64,000 nucleotides of DNA from Histidinibacterium lentulum (GTDB taxonomy: Bacteria > Pseudomonadota > Alphaproteobacteria > Rhodobacterales > Rhodobacteraceae), in assembly GCF_003789055.1 (NCBI RefSeq), contig NZ_ML119081.1, positions 496,001 to 560,000 of the forward strand, written 5' to 3'. The translations under genes and the position numbers were made by a program. The notes beneath the pieces are model-generated. The model saw only the letters and a program-made list of their open reading frames with translations. It was not told the DNA's origin and ran no database searches. This document shows positions 50,095 to 58,479 of this stretch, piece by piece. Every line of letters starts with the position of its first letter. Position 1 is the stretch's first letter.

Positions 50095-51345
50095 ATGACT
50101 CACGGCGATCTCTTCCGCGTCTTCGGCCGCATCGGCTGTCTCAGCTTCGGCGGGCCCGCGGCGCAGATCGCGCTCATGCACCGCGAGCTGGTGGAAGCCC
50201 GGTCCTGGCTCACCGAGGACCAGTTCCTGCGCGCGCTCGGCTTCTGCATGCTGCTGCCCGGTCCCGAGGCGATGCAGCTCGCCACCTATGCGGGCTGGCG
50301 CCTGCGCGGCATTCCGGGCGGGCTGATCGCGGGCACGCTCTTCGTGCTGCCCGGCGCGCTGGTGATCGCGGTCCTCGTGATGCTCTACGCCGCCTGGGGC
50401 ACCCTGCCGCTGGTGCAGGCGGCCTTCCTGGGCGTGAAGGCCGCCGTCGTCGTCATCGTCGTGCAGGCGATCCTGCGCCTGTCGCGAAAGGCGCTGACGG
50501 ACACAGCCGCGATTGCCCTCGCGGTTTTCGCCTTCCTCGCGCTCTACGTCTTCGCCCTGCCGTTCCCTTTGGTGATCGGCCTCGCCGCGCTCTGGGGCGC
50601 GCTGCGCCCTGCCGCCGCCGCCGACACGGCCCCGCCCAGGGTGGACCGCGCCGCGCTCCTGCGCGTCCTGCTGATCGGCGGGGCGCTCTGGGCGGCGCCG
50701 ATCCTGCTTGCCTGGGCCGCGGGGGCGGATCTCCTGCTGCAAATGGGCCTCTTCTTCTCGAAACTCGCGGTGGTGACCTTCGGCGGGGCCTATGCGGTGC
50801 TGGCCTACATGACGCAGACCGTCGTGCAGGACCAAGGCTGGCTGACCACCGCGCAGATGATCGACGCGCTGGGGCTGGCGGAGACCACGCCGGGGCCCCT
50901 GATCCTCGTGACGCAGTTCGTGGGCCAGCTCACCGGCGCGCTTCAGGGCGGCCCGGCCCTTGCCGCGGCGGCGGCGCTGATGACGCTCTGGGTCACCTTC
51001 GTGCCCTGCTTCATCTGGATCTTCGCCGGCGCGCCGCTGATCGACTGGCTCGAGGGCCAGCCGCGTCTCTCCGCCGCGCTGGCGGCGGTGACGGCGGCGG
51101 TGGTCGGCGTCATCGCCAACCTGTCGCTGTGGTTCGCGATCCACGTCCTTTTCGCCGAGACAACGGTCCTGAAGACGGGGCCCGTCCGCCTGACCGCGCC
51201 GGTTCTGCCGAGCGGTCAGCCCATCGCCCTAGCCCTCGTCGCTCTCGCCGCCCTGCTGCTGATCGGACGGCGCTGGCCCCTGCCCGCCGCCCTGGCCGCG
51301 ACAAGCGCGGCCGGTCTCGCGGCGGGGGCGCTCGGCCTCGCCTGA
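50095..51345 (+). CDS. chrA: Chromate transporter ChrA (two-domain)
   Basis: A 416-residue inner-membrane protein with about 11-12 helices in two homologous halves. Each half carries the CHR motif: FGRIGCLSFGGPAAQIALMHRE with QFLRALGFCMLLPGPEAMQLATYAGW, and FFSKLAVVTFGGAYAVLAYM with MIDALGLAETTPGPLILVTQFVG. It exports chromate and related oxyanions. The N-terminus begins MTHGDLFRVFG. A phytochelatin-synthase-like gene precedes it after a 163-base gap. Confidence 0.93.
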   Translation: MTHGDLFRVFGRIGCLSFGGPAAQIALMHRELVEARSWLTEDQFLRALGFCMLLPGPEAMQLATYAGWRLRGIPGGLIAGTLFVLPGALVIAVLVMLYAAWGTLPLVQAAFLGVKAAVVVIVVQAILRLSRKALTDTAAIALAVFAFLALYVFALPFPLVIGLAALWGALRPAAAADTAPPRVDRAALLRVLLIGGALWAAPILLAWAAGADLLLQMGLFFSKLAVVTFGGAYAVLAYMTQTVVQDQGWLTTAQMIDALGLAETTPGPLILVTQFVGQLTGALQGGPALAAAAALMTLWVTFVPCFIWIFAGAPLIDWLEGQPRLSAALAAVTAAVVGVIANLSLWFAIHVLFAETTVLKTGPVRLTAPVLPSGQPIALALVALAALLLIGRRWPLPAALAATSAAGLAAGALGLA

Positions 51346-51407
51346 CCCCTTTCCTCCGCCTTCGAATCCCGTATGGTGAGAGGACAAGCCGAAAGGAACC
51401 GCACCCC

Positions 51408-51899
51408 GTGTCCCGCTCCATCGACTACGGAAATCTCATGCACCGGGCCATGCGCGGGCTGATCCGCGAGGTGCTTGACGGGATCGCAAAGAACGGTCTG
51501 CCGGGGGCGCATCACTTCTTCATCACCTTCGACACGATGCATCCCGACGTCGAGATCGCCGACTGGCTCTCGGACCGCTACCCGGACGAGATGACCATCG
51601 TGATCCAGCACTGGTTCGACAATCTCGACGTGGGCGAGGACGGGTTTGCCGTCACGCTCAACTTCGGCGACAGCCCCGAGCCGCTCTTCATCCCCTATGA
51701 CGCGATCCGCACCTTCGTGGACCCGTCGGTTGAATTCGGCCTCCGTTTCGAGACTCAGGAAGAGGACGACGCCGAGCACGAGGACGAGGACGACGAGGAG
51801 ATTGCCGAAGCGCCGATGGCCGAGATGGCCGAGGAGGAGGCCGAGCCAGGCAAGCCCCGCGAGGCCGAGGTCGTCAGCCTCGACCGCTTCCGCAAGTAG
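51408..51899 (+). CDS. sspB: SspB-alpha, ClpXP specificity-enhancing adaptor
   Basis: A 163-residue adaptor starting at GTG ([27 protein letters not shown]), with AAAGGA upstream. The folded part ([43 protein letters not shown]) binds the tmRNA tag, an acidic linker follows, and the C-terminus [10 protein letters not shown] is the ClpX-binding peptide. It tethers ssrA-tagged proteins to ClpXP. The tmRNA gene lies about 2.3 kb upstream on the same strand, a notable functional link. Confidence 0.9.
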   Translation: MSRSIDYGNLMHRAMRGLIREVLDGIAKNGLPGAHHFFITFDTMHPDVEIADWLSDRYPDEMTIVIQHWFDNLDVGEDGFAVTLNFGDSPEPLFIPYDAIRTFVDPSVEFGLRFETQEEDDAEHEDEDDEEIAEAPMAEMAEEEAEPGKPREAEVVSLDRFRK

Positions 51900-52005
51900 G
51901 GCCGGAGCCCCGCGCGCGCTGCGACGCGGGGCGCGGCGTTTGCGCGATTGCCGGAACCCGTGCGCCCCGTTATCCGGTATGCAGCCGCATACACGGAGGA
52001 GCGCC

Positions 52006-53397
52006 ATGACCGCCACCCGCACCGAGACCGACAGCTTCGGCCCGCTCGAGGTTCCCGCTGACCGCTACTGGGGCGCCCAGACCCAGCGGTCGATCCTGAA
52101 CTTTCCCATCGGCTGGGAGAAGCAGCCCGTGGCCATCGTCCGCGCCCTCGGCGTGATCAAGCAGGCCTGCGCCGAGGCGAACCGCGAGAACGGCAAGCTC
52201 GACCCGCGCCGCGCCGACGCCATCGTCGAGGCGGCGGCCGAGGTGGTGGCGGGCAAGCTCGACGATCATTTCCCGCTGGTGGTCTGGCAGACCGGCTCCG
52301 GCACCCAGTCGAACATGAACGCCAACGAGGTCATCGCCAACCGCGCGATCGAGATCCTGGGCGGCACCATCGGCTCCAAGGACCCGGTCCATCCCAACGA
52401 TCACTGCAACATGGGCCAGTCCTCGAACGACACCTTCCCCACGGCCATGCATATCGCCGTGGCCATGACCGCCCGGGACGTGACCCTGCCGGGGCTGGAG
52501 AAGCTGCACGCGGCGCTCGTCGAGAAGGTCCGGGAGTTCGAGGGCATCATCAAGATCGGCCGCACCCACACGATGGACGCGACCCCCCTTACCCTCGCGC
52601 AGGAATTCTCGGGCTATGCGCATCAGGTCGCCATGGGCATCGCCCGGGTCAAGGCCGCCCTGCCCCGGATCCACGAACTCGCCCAGGGCGGCACCGCCGT
52701 GGGCACCGGGCTCAACACCACGCCGGGCTGGGGCGAGCAGGTCGCCGCGAACATGGCGCGCATCACCGGTCTGCCCTTCGTCACCGCGCCCAACAAGTTC
52801 GAGGCGCTCGCCGCCCATGACGCGCTCGTGGAGATGTCGGGCGCGCTTCGGACCGTGGCGGCGAGCCTCTTCAAGATCGCCAACGACATCCGCCTCCTGG
52901 GCTCCGGCCCCCGCTGCGGCCTCGGGGAACTGATGCTGCCCGAGAACGAGCCGGGAAGCTCGATCATGCCGGGCAAGGTGAACCCGACCCAGTGCGAGGC
53001 GATCACCCAGGTCTGCGCCCATGTCATGGGCAACGACGCCGCCGTGGGCTTCGCCGGCTCCCAGGGGCACTTCGAGCTCAACGTCTACAAGCCGATGATG
53101 GCCTACAACGTCCTGCAGTCCATGCAGCTTCTGGGCGATGCCGCGGTGGCCTTCACCGACAATTGCGTGGTGGGCATCCGCGCCGACGAGGAGCGGATCG
53201 CGAAGATCATGCGCGAGAGCCTGATGCTGGTGACGGCACTGGCGCCCGAAATCGGCTATGACAACGCCACCACCGTGGCCAAGACCGCCCACAAGAACGG
53301 CACGACGCTCCGCGAGGAGGCGGTGGCGCTGGGCTTTGTCACGGGCGAAAGGTTCGACGAGGTGGTGCGGCCCGAGAAGATGATCGGGCCGACGTGA
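52006..53397 (+). CDS. fumC: Fumarate hydratase, class II
   Basis: FumC, 463 residues, converts fumarate and malate in the TCA cycle without an Fe-S cluster. Signatures are [15 protein letters not shown], the catalytic [20 protein letters not shown] histidine and [13 protein letters not shown] with its active-site serine loop. It starts [17 protein letters not shown] after GGAGG. The length is standard. A repeat-rich gap follows. Confidence 0.97.
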   Translation: MTATRTETDSFGPLEVPADRYWGAQTQRSILNFPIGWEKQPVAIVRALGVIKQACAEANRENGKLDPRRADAIVEAAAEVVAGKLDDHFPLVVWQTGSGTQSNMNANEVIANRAIEILGGTIGSKDPVHPNDHCNMGQSSNDTFPTAMHIAVAMTARDVTLPGLEKLHAALVEKVREFEGIIKIGRTHTMDATPLTLAQEFSGYAHQVAMGIARVKAALPRIHELAQGGTAVGTGLNTTPGWGEQVAANMARITGLPFVTAPNKFEALAAHDALVEMSGALRTVAASLFKIANDIRLLGSGPRCGLGELMLPENEPGSSIMPGKVNPTQCEAITQVCAHVMGNDAAVGFAGSQGHFELNVYKPMMAYNVLQSMQLLGDAAVAFTDNCVVGIRADEERIAKIMRESLMLVTALAPEIGYDNATTVAKTAHKNGTTLREEAVALGFVTGERFDEVVRPEKMIGPT

Positions 53398-53411
53398 GGG
53401 ACTATCGATTT

Positions 53412-53492
53412 CGGCTCGCTGCGCGAGCCGATCCGCCGGGGAGGCTCTGCCTCCCCGGACCCCTCCGGGATATTTCAGGCCCAAAGAATGAG
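53412..53492. repeat. Intergenic repeat cluster after fumC
   Basis: Two perfect hairpins, CGGCTCGC-tgc-GCGAGCCG and CCGGGGAGGC-tct-GCCTCCCCGG, are followed by CTCCGGGATATTTCAGGCCC. The last part matches the complement of the element between cysS and cimA. The hairpins may end the fumC transcript. Confidence 0.7.
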
Positions 53493-53529
53493 AGGCGCGG
53501 CGCTCTGATCCGCAGGACGGCGCGGGAGG

Positions 53530-53979
53530 TCAGTCAAGCTCGCAGCCGCCCGCGCCGACCCGGCCGATGCTGGCGTCGGAGCCGGTGAGGCCCACCGTGC
53601 CCAGCATCCCGTTGCGGTAGAGGCCGATATCCGCGCGGCTGCCCCGGCGCAGGGCGCGCACGAATCCCTGCGCCTGGTCCAGCGTCTCGAAGCTGACGAG
53701 GCAGCGGGCCGACCCGGGGAGACATGCGCCGGGGATCAGCTCCTCGGCGCCGTCGTCCACGCTCAGGACAAACAGGGGCTCCATGCCCTTGGGCGGCTCC
53801 CAGCCCCGGACCTCGACCGCCGGCAGGCCGCCGTTGCCGCAGGAGACGGCGAGGGAAAGGCCGCCCGGCCCGGGTCCAAGGGCCTCGCCCGCCGGGAGGG
53901 GCGCGGGATCGTAGGTCCATTCGGCGCGGGCCGCCTCGGCGGAGAGGGCGAGGCCGAGACAGAGAACGAGAAGACGCAT
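53530..53979 (-). CDS. Exported hypothetical protein, 149 residues
   Basis: The start MRLLVLCLGLALSAEAARA is a signal peptide. The mature protein has cysteines in LAVSCGNGGLP, PGACLPGSARCLVSFE and GAGGCELD, so disulfides in the periplasm are likely. It has a beta-rich composition, but I do not recognise a family. It is convergent with fumC and divergent from the DUF4169 gene. The assignment rests on its signal and cysteine pattern. Confidence 0.65.
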   Translation of the reverse strand: MRLLVLCLGLALSAEAARAEWTYDPAPLPAGEALGPGPGGLSLAVSCGNGGLPAVEVRGWEPPKGMEPLFVLSVDDGAEELIPGACLPGSARCLVSFETLDQAQGFVRALRRGSRADIGLYRNGMLGTVGLTGSDASIGRVGAGGCELD

Positions 53980-54123
53980 GACAGGGTCCTGTGACGCAAG
54001 GGAACGACACGGCATCTTTGGTCCCGTCTTGGCAGCCGGTCAACCGGCCCGAGGACCGAACCCCGTGGCATCGACCGGCGCCCGCGGCTAGACAGACGGA
54101 ACGACGAAGGGAAACCGCCGGGA

Positions 54124-54318
54124 ATGAGCGAGATCGTCAACCTGAGACAGGCGCGCAAGGCCCGGGACCGGGCCGAGAGGAAGGCCCGCGCCGACGAGAA
54201 CGCCGCCCGGCATGGCCGCACCAAGGCCGAACGTCTGCGCGAGGCGGCGGAGGCGGACCGGCTTCGCCGCGGCCTCGACGCCCACAGGTTCGAGGACGAA
54301 GGCGGAGACGGCGCATGA
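54124..54318 (+). CDS. DUF4169-family small protein
   Basis: A 64-residue, strongly charged protein: MSEIVNLRQARKARDRAERKARADENAARHGRTKAERLREA. The start and the AARHGRTKAER core match the DUF4169 family common in alphaproteobacteria. It is mostly helical. Its stop overlaps the start of the next gene in the ATGA form. The function is unknown. Confidence 0.85.
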   Translation: MSEIVNLRQARKARDRAERKARADENAARHGRTKAERLREAAEADRLRRGLDAHRFEDEGGDGA

Positions 54319-54554
54319 GCGGCGGCGGGCGGCCCGTGAAACGCTCGCTGACCCTGAGCGGCCACCGCACCAGCGTTTCGCTCGAGGAGGATTTCTGGCA
54401 GGCGTTCCGGACCATGGCCGAGACCCGGGGCCTCGCGCTCAACCGGCTGGCCGCGGAGATCGACGCCGCGCGGGACCCGGGCACCGGCCTCGCCTCGGCG
54501 ATCCGGGTCGCGGTTCTGCGCGATCTCGAGGAAAGGCTGCGTCAGGCCTCGTAG
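54315..54554 (+). CDS. Ribbon-helix-helix domain protein (RHH_4-like)
   Basis: A 79-residue protein with VKRSLTLSGHRTSVSLEEDFWQAFRTMAETRGLALNRLAAEID, the pattern of the PF13467 ribbon-helix-helix family. It is coupled by a 4-base overlap to the DUF4169 gene. Members may bind DNA as dimers, but no target is known. Its end overlaps the convergent next gene by 13 bases. Confidence 0.85.
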   Translation: MSGGGRPVKRSLTLSGHRTSVSLEEDFWQAFRTMAETRGLALNRLAAEIDAARDPGTGLASAIRVAVLRDLEERLRQAS

Positions 54555-54838
54555 AGGGCCCGGCGAATCCGCAGAAGGTCCGCGGCCTCTTCCTGCTCGG
54601 GCGACATCCGCTCTTGCCGTCCGGCGGGCTCGGCGTCCTCGCGCCCGGCCTGCAGATCGTCGCGGAACATCCTCATCAGCTCGGCGGCATCCGCCGTGGT
54701 TGCCGGCGGCGCACCATCGGAGTCCGGCGACTGGCGCATGACCCGCAGAATCGTGTCGATCGTCTTTCTCAGCCCCGGGGTCGGCCGAGGCGAGTCCGTC
54801 ATCTCCTCAAGAGCGCGCATCGTCCCATACCTTTGCAT
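54542..54838 (-). CDS. Hypothetical protein, 98 residues
   Basis: A small, acidic, helical cytoplasmic protein (MQRYGTMRALEEMTDSPRPTPGL...). GGATGGGGG-like purines precede the ATG. It ends in MSPEQEEAADLLRIRRALYEA. No domain is recognised. The gene lies convergent to the RHH gene. The 278-base gap upstream of it has an AT-rich stretch near 54.94-54.97 kb that may hold its promoter, but no clear -10/-35 pair is evident. Confidence 0.5.
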   Translation of the reverse strand: MQRYGTMRALEEMTDSPRPTPGLRKTIDTILRVMRQSPDSDGAPPATTADAAELMRMFRDDLQAGREDAEPAGRQERMSPEQEEAADLLRIRRALYEA

Positions 54839-55116
54839 GTCATCACCCCCATCCAGCGCGATGGTTATCCGGGAAACGGCATAGGTTTGGAATGCCCAGA
54901 AAGCGCCCCATTCTCCGGGGAACGCGCGCACAGAAGGGCAATTCTTTAAATATCTTCAGGTTCTTAGTCGGGTTTTCGACACAAGGTTGCCCTGTCCGAA
55001 AGCAGCCATAATGCTGCCCCAATCCCGACTTCGGCGCCCTGCCCCGTACACGCGGCGGAACCAATCCCGCAGCGTGCGACAGGAGTGTTTCGCGGAGCGT
55101 CGCGCCGGCGGCCGAA

Positions 55117-56472
55117 TCAGCCCCCGCGCGGGACACACCGAAGCCAGATTCCGTTTCGCGCCCGCACCGTCAGATGCGCCACGGGTTCGGGCACCCGACC
55201 CTCCACGGTCTCGATCCGGAAGGCGCGGCAGAGGAGGCCGAGAAGAAGCACGCCCTCGACCATGGCGAAGCCCGCCCCGGTGCAGACCCGCGGACCGGCG
55301 GAGAACGGCATGTAGGCGTCGCGTGCGCAGGCCCTGCCGGACTCGGTCGTCCAGCGGCCGGGGTCGAACGCGTCGGGCCGCTCCCAGAGCCGCGTCTGCC
55401 GGTGCAGATGCCAAGGCGACAGCACCACCTGCGCCCCCGCGGGCACGCGCCGTCCGCGAAAGGTCTCGGGCCGTGTCGTCTCGCGCACCATCATCGGCAC
55501 CGGCGGATAGAGCCGCAGGGTCTCGCGGAACACGTCCCGGGTCACCCGCAGTTTCGAGAGCGAGGAAAAGCTCTCCGTGAGCGTCCCGGCTTCTTCAGCC
55601 ACCTTCTCCTGCCAGTCCGGGTAGAGCGCCAGCAGGTAGAGAGCCCAGGCCAGCGCCGAGGCGCTGGTCTCGTGACCCGCCAGAAAGAAGATCGCGACCT
55701 GGTCCACCATCTCGCCCACGTCGAACCGCTCCCCGGTCTCGGGATCGGCGGTCGTCATGATCTTGGTCGCAAGGTCGTCGGGGGCCGTGCCCGCCTCGAT
55801 CGCGGCCAGCCGCGCGGCGGTCAGCCCTTCGATCAGGCCCCGGATGCGCCGGGCCGAGGCCCGCGTCTCGCGGCGGAAGAAGCGCGGCATCCAGCGCGGG
55901 CCGGGCAGGAAGGCGGCGAGGTTCAGGATCGGCTGGCTGCGCTGGTAGGCGCGGAATTCCTCGAAGACGGCGCGCGCCACCTCGTTCTCGATCGGCAGCG
56001 AGAAGAGCGTGCGGAAGATGACATCGGCGGCGGCATGGCTGGTCTCGGCCTCGATCTCCACCGGATCGCCGGTGGCCAGTCGCTCCAGCCGCGCCACGGC
56101 CGCCTGCCCCGCCGCCCACATGGCGGGCCAGGTGTCGCGCAGGCGCCCGCCCTCGAAGGCCGGGTCGATGATCCGCCGCTGGCGTTTCCATCGCGCACCG
56201 TTCGTGAGGAAGACCGAGTCGCCGAGCAGCGGCCTGAGCCCCGCGCCGATGCGGTCGGATTTCGGGAAATCGTCGGGCCGTTCGCTCAGGACCAGCTTCA
56301 CCAGCGCCGGGTCATTGGCGAGGTAGGAGCGGAAGAATGGCGTGCGGAACTCGGCCATCCAGGCCCGGTAGAGCCGTTCGGGCTGGGCCGAGAGGATGTC
56401 CTTCCGAAACAGCCGCATGTAGCGCCAGAGCGAGACGCGATCGGGGCGCGAGCGCGGTTTCGGCGGGATCAT
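55117..56472 (-). CDS. Cytochrome P450
   Basis: A 451-residue class-I-like P450. The I-helix motif FFLAGHETSAS (AGHETS at 265-270), the K-helix ETLR (E317, R320), and the haem loop PFSAGPRVCTGAGF with Cys397 are all intact. No N-terminal membrane anchor is obvious. Its start overlaps the stop of the preceding hydrolase-like gene in an ATGA, so the two are co-translated. No ferredoxin or ferredoxin reductase is nearby. The substrate is unknown; the family resembles fatty-acid or terpenoid hydroxylases. Confidence 0.92.
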   Translation of the reverse strand: MIPPKPRSRPDRVSLWRYMRLFRKDILSAQPERLYRAWMAEFRTPFFRSYLANDPALVKLVLSERPDDFPKSDRIGAGLRPLLGDSVFLTNGARWKRQRRIIDPAFEGGRLRDTWPAMWAAGQAAVARLERLATGDPVEIEAETSHAAADVIFRTLFSLPIENEVARAVFEEFRAYQRSQPILNLAAFLPGPRWMPRFFRRETRASARRIRGLIEGLTAARLAAIEAGTAPDDLATKIMTTADPETGERFDVGEMVDQVAIFFLAGHETSASALAWALYLLALYPDWQEKVAEEAGTLTESFSSLSKLRVTRDVFRETLRLYPPVPMMVRETTRPETFRGRRVPAGAQVVLSPWHLHRQTRLWERPDAFDPGRWTTESGRACARDAYMPFSAGPRVCTGAGFAMVEGVLLLGLLCRAFRIETVEGRVPEPVAHLTVRARNGIWLRCVPRGG

Positions 56473-57704
56473 GCGGCCTGCTGGCTCGTGTATTTCGAGG
56501 CGGGCCGGGTGATGCGGCTTTTCGAATGGCTGCGGCCCGCGTAGCGCGCGCGCAGGGTCAGCGGCCCCGCGGTGATGCGGAAATAGTCGTAATCCCCGGG
56601 CCGGTCGAAGGCGCAGAGATACTGGAAATGGAGCCGGAAGAAACGCCAGCGCAGTTCCTTCCAGCGCTCGGGGCTGAGGGTCCGGGTGAAGGCCGCGGAA
56701 AAGACCAGCGGCCAGCGCTGCCCCCGGGGGGCCACGCCGGAGACCGCCACGGGATCGCAGAGCGCGAAGGCGCAGCCGTCGCCGGGGGCGGTCACGTCGA
56801 CCCAGGTCAGCTCTTCCCGCGTCGAGAGATAGGCGAGATCGGCGCGCAGCCGGTGCGCCTCGGGCAGGAAGGACACCATGGGCATCACCTGCCCCAGCGA
56901 CAGGAAGGACAGGACCGGGCCGTTCGCGGGCACGCGGCCCTGTCGGATCAGATCGGCCAGGATCGACACGCCCAGATGCGCGCCCGAGGAATGGCCCACG
57001 ACAAGCACCTCGTCCACGTCTCCGGTCAGCGCCTCGGCGATGCGCGCGCCGAAGGCCGCCATGCGCGCCTCGAGCTCGGGCGGGTTGGCGCCATTCCACT
57101 GGGCGGAATAGGCGTAGTCGTGCATGAGGTAATAGGCGAAGAGTCGGTTGTCGCGGGCCTTGAACCAGCGCAGGACCGCGACCGCGACCGCCGCCAGAAG
57201 AAGAAGCCGCAAAGCGATGCCCGCCGCCGCGTTCTCGATCACCAGTCCGAGCAGCCATTGCCCCAGCCGCCCCGCGACGGCGCCGAGCCCCAGCGCGATC
57301 CCCAGTTGCAGCAGGAGCATTCCCACCGGGTAGAGCGCGGCGATCACCGGGCCCTTGCGCAGCCACATCAGCCGCCGCAGCGCGCCCGAGGCGATGTAGG
57401 TCCAGGAACAGCGCAGGAGCTGCAGATAGGTCGCCGGGATCGAGCCCGGCATGGAGCCGCGCACGATGTCGGACCAGACCAGGACCTCGACGTCGGTCTC
57501 CACCTCGGCGCCGTCCATCCGGCCGGAGACGTGCCAGCCGTAGGGCCCGCCGCCGCGCTTCGGCGCGAGAGCGATGTCGTAGCCGCTGATCTGCGCCTGC
57601 GCGGCGCCCTCCTTGCGGTAGAGTTCCCGATACCGACGCGGATGGATCGGGTCGTAGCCCGGGATGTAGAAGACCTGCCGTCGTCTGACCTCGCGGTCCG
57701 CCAT
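56469..57704 (-). CDS. Membrane-associated alpha/beta-hydrolase-like protein
   Basis: A 411-residue protein starting MADREVRRRQVFYIPGYDPIHPRRYRELYRKEG. Two or three membrane helices lie at about residues 117-178, and the nucleophile elbow GHSSG (Ser239 in VLVVGHSSGAHLGVS) follows. The end has a small basic stretch. An early VFYIPGYDP resembles an oxyanion loop. Esterase or lipase activity near the membrane is inferred. It is coupled to the P450 gene. A region of about 126 bases separates it from the divergent HhH protein. Confidence 0.75.
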   Translation of the reverse strand: MADREVRRRQVFYIPGYDPIHPRRYRELYRKEGAAQAQISGYDIALAPKRGGGPYGWHVSGRMDGAEVETDVEVLVWSDIVRGSMPGSIPATYLQLLRCSWTYIASGALRRLMWLRKGPVIAALYPVGMLLLQLGIALGLGAVAGRLGQWLLGLVIENAAAGIALRLLLLAAVAVAVLRWFKARDNRLFAYYLMHDYAYSAQWNGANPPELEARMAAFGARIAEALTGDVDEVLVVGHSSGAHLGVSILADLIRQGRVPANGPVLSFLSLGQVMPMVSFLPEAHRLRADLAYLSTREELTWVDVTAPGDGCAFALCDPVAVSGVAPRGQRWPLVFSAAFTRTLSPERWKELRWRFFRLHFQYLCAFDRPGDYDYFRITAGPLTLRARYAGRSHSKSRITRPASKYTSQQAA

Positions 57705-57747
57705 TCCGCTCGTTCCTCGCTGAACCGTGACCACGCTAGCGAAAGAA

Positions 57748-57757
57748 TCTGGCCAGA
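57748..57757. promoter_or_regulatory. TCTGGCCAGA palindrome between divergent genes
   Basis: A perfect 10-bp palindrome sits near the centre of the divergent promoter region between the hydrolase-P450 pair and the HhH-GPD gene. It is a possible operator; no regulator is encoded nearby. Confidence 0.25.
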
Positions 57758-57830
57758 ATAAGCACATTGTCCGCCGAAGCCCGGAACATCCTGTGCGCTT
57801 GCCCGTTTGACGCGAAAACCGGAGGCTGCC

Positions 57831-58472
57831 ATGTCCCGCAAGGATCTCGTCGATGCGCTGATCGAAACCCAGGGTCGGCTCTATTCCGAGCAGATCGGCG
57901 CGGACATCTTCCGCGAGACGCCGCAAGAGCTGTTTCACTGGCTGATCGGGTCGATCCTGCTCTCGGCGCGGATTTCCTCCGGCAATGCCGTCAAGGGCGC
58001 GGCGGCGCTGCGGGAGGCGGGGTTGCACAAGATCGACGCGCTGCTCGATGCGGACCGCCGGGAGGTGGTGCGGGTGCTCAACCGGAACGGCTACGCGCGT
58101 TACGACGAATCGACCGCCGACTACCTCCGGGAGACCGCCGCCATCTTCCGTGACCGGTTTTCCGGCGACCTGCGCAAGGCTCGGTCGAATGGCAGCACCC
58201 TGAAGCGGCTGCAATGCGCCAAGGGCCTCGGTCCCGTGGGCGCGCGGATCTTCGCGCGGGAGGCTCAGGCGGTCTGGGACGAGCTTTTCCCGGAACTGGG
58301 GGGGCCGGCGGAGAAGGCCGCCGCGGAGCTGGGCCTGCCCACCGAAGCGGGGGATCTCTCGGATCTCTGTTGCGGCCGGGAGCGGTATGTGCGGCTTGTC
58401 GCGGCGCTGACCCGCGTGCAGCTGGAAGGCCCCTCGGAGAAGGTGCAGGAGGCCGCGGGCGTCCGCGCCTGA
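57831..58472 (+). CDS. HhH-GPD-superfamily (endonuclease III-like) protein
   Basis: A 213-residue protein starting MSRKDLVDALIETQGRLYSEQIG after GGAGG. The helices FHWLIGSILLSARISSGNAVKGAAAL and the hairpin KGLGPVGARIFAREAQ resemble the endonuclease III fold. It lacks the usual four-cysteine Fe-S loop, and the LCCGRERY cysteines do not fit it. Glycosylase activity is uncertain. It is divergent from the hydrolase-P450 pair. Confidence 0.72.
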   Translation: MSRKDLVDALIETQGRLYSEQIGADIFRETPQELFHWLIGSILLSARISSGNAVKGAAALREAGLHKIDALLDADRREVVRVLNRNGYARYDESTADYLRETAAIFRDRFSGDLRKARSNGSTLKRLQCAKGLGPVGARIFAREAQAVWDELFPELGGPAEKAAAELGLPTEAGDLSDLCCGRERYVRLVAALTRVQLEGPSEKVQEAAGVRA

Positions 58473-58479
58473 GACGGCC

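Noticed and set aside
51355..51380. Possible tRNA T-arm (TTCGAATCCC)
   Set aside because: No matching acceptor, D or anticodon stems nearby; a chance match upstream of sspB.
51907..51932. Stem-loop after sspB as a terminator
   Set aside because: GCCCCGCG/CGCGGGGC forms a stem but has a 10-base loop and no T-run, so termination is not supported.
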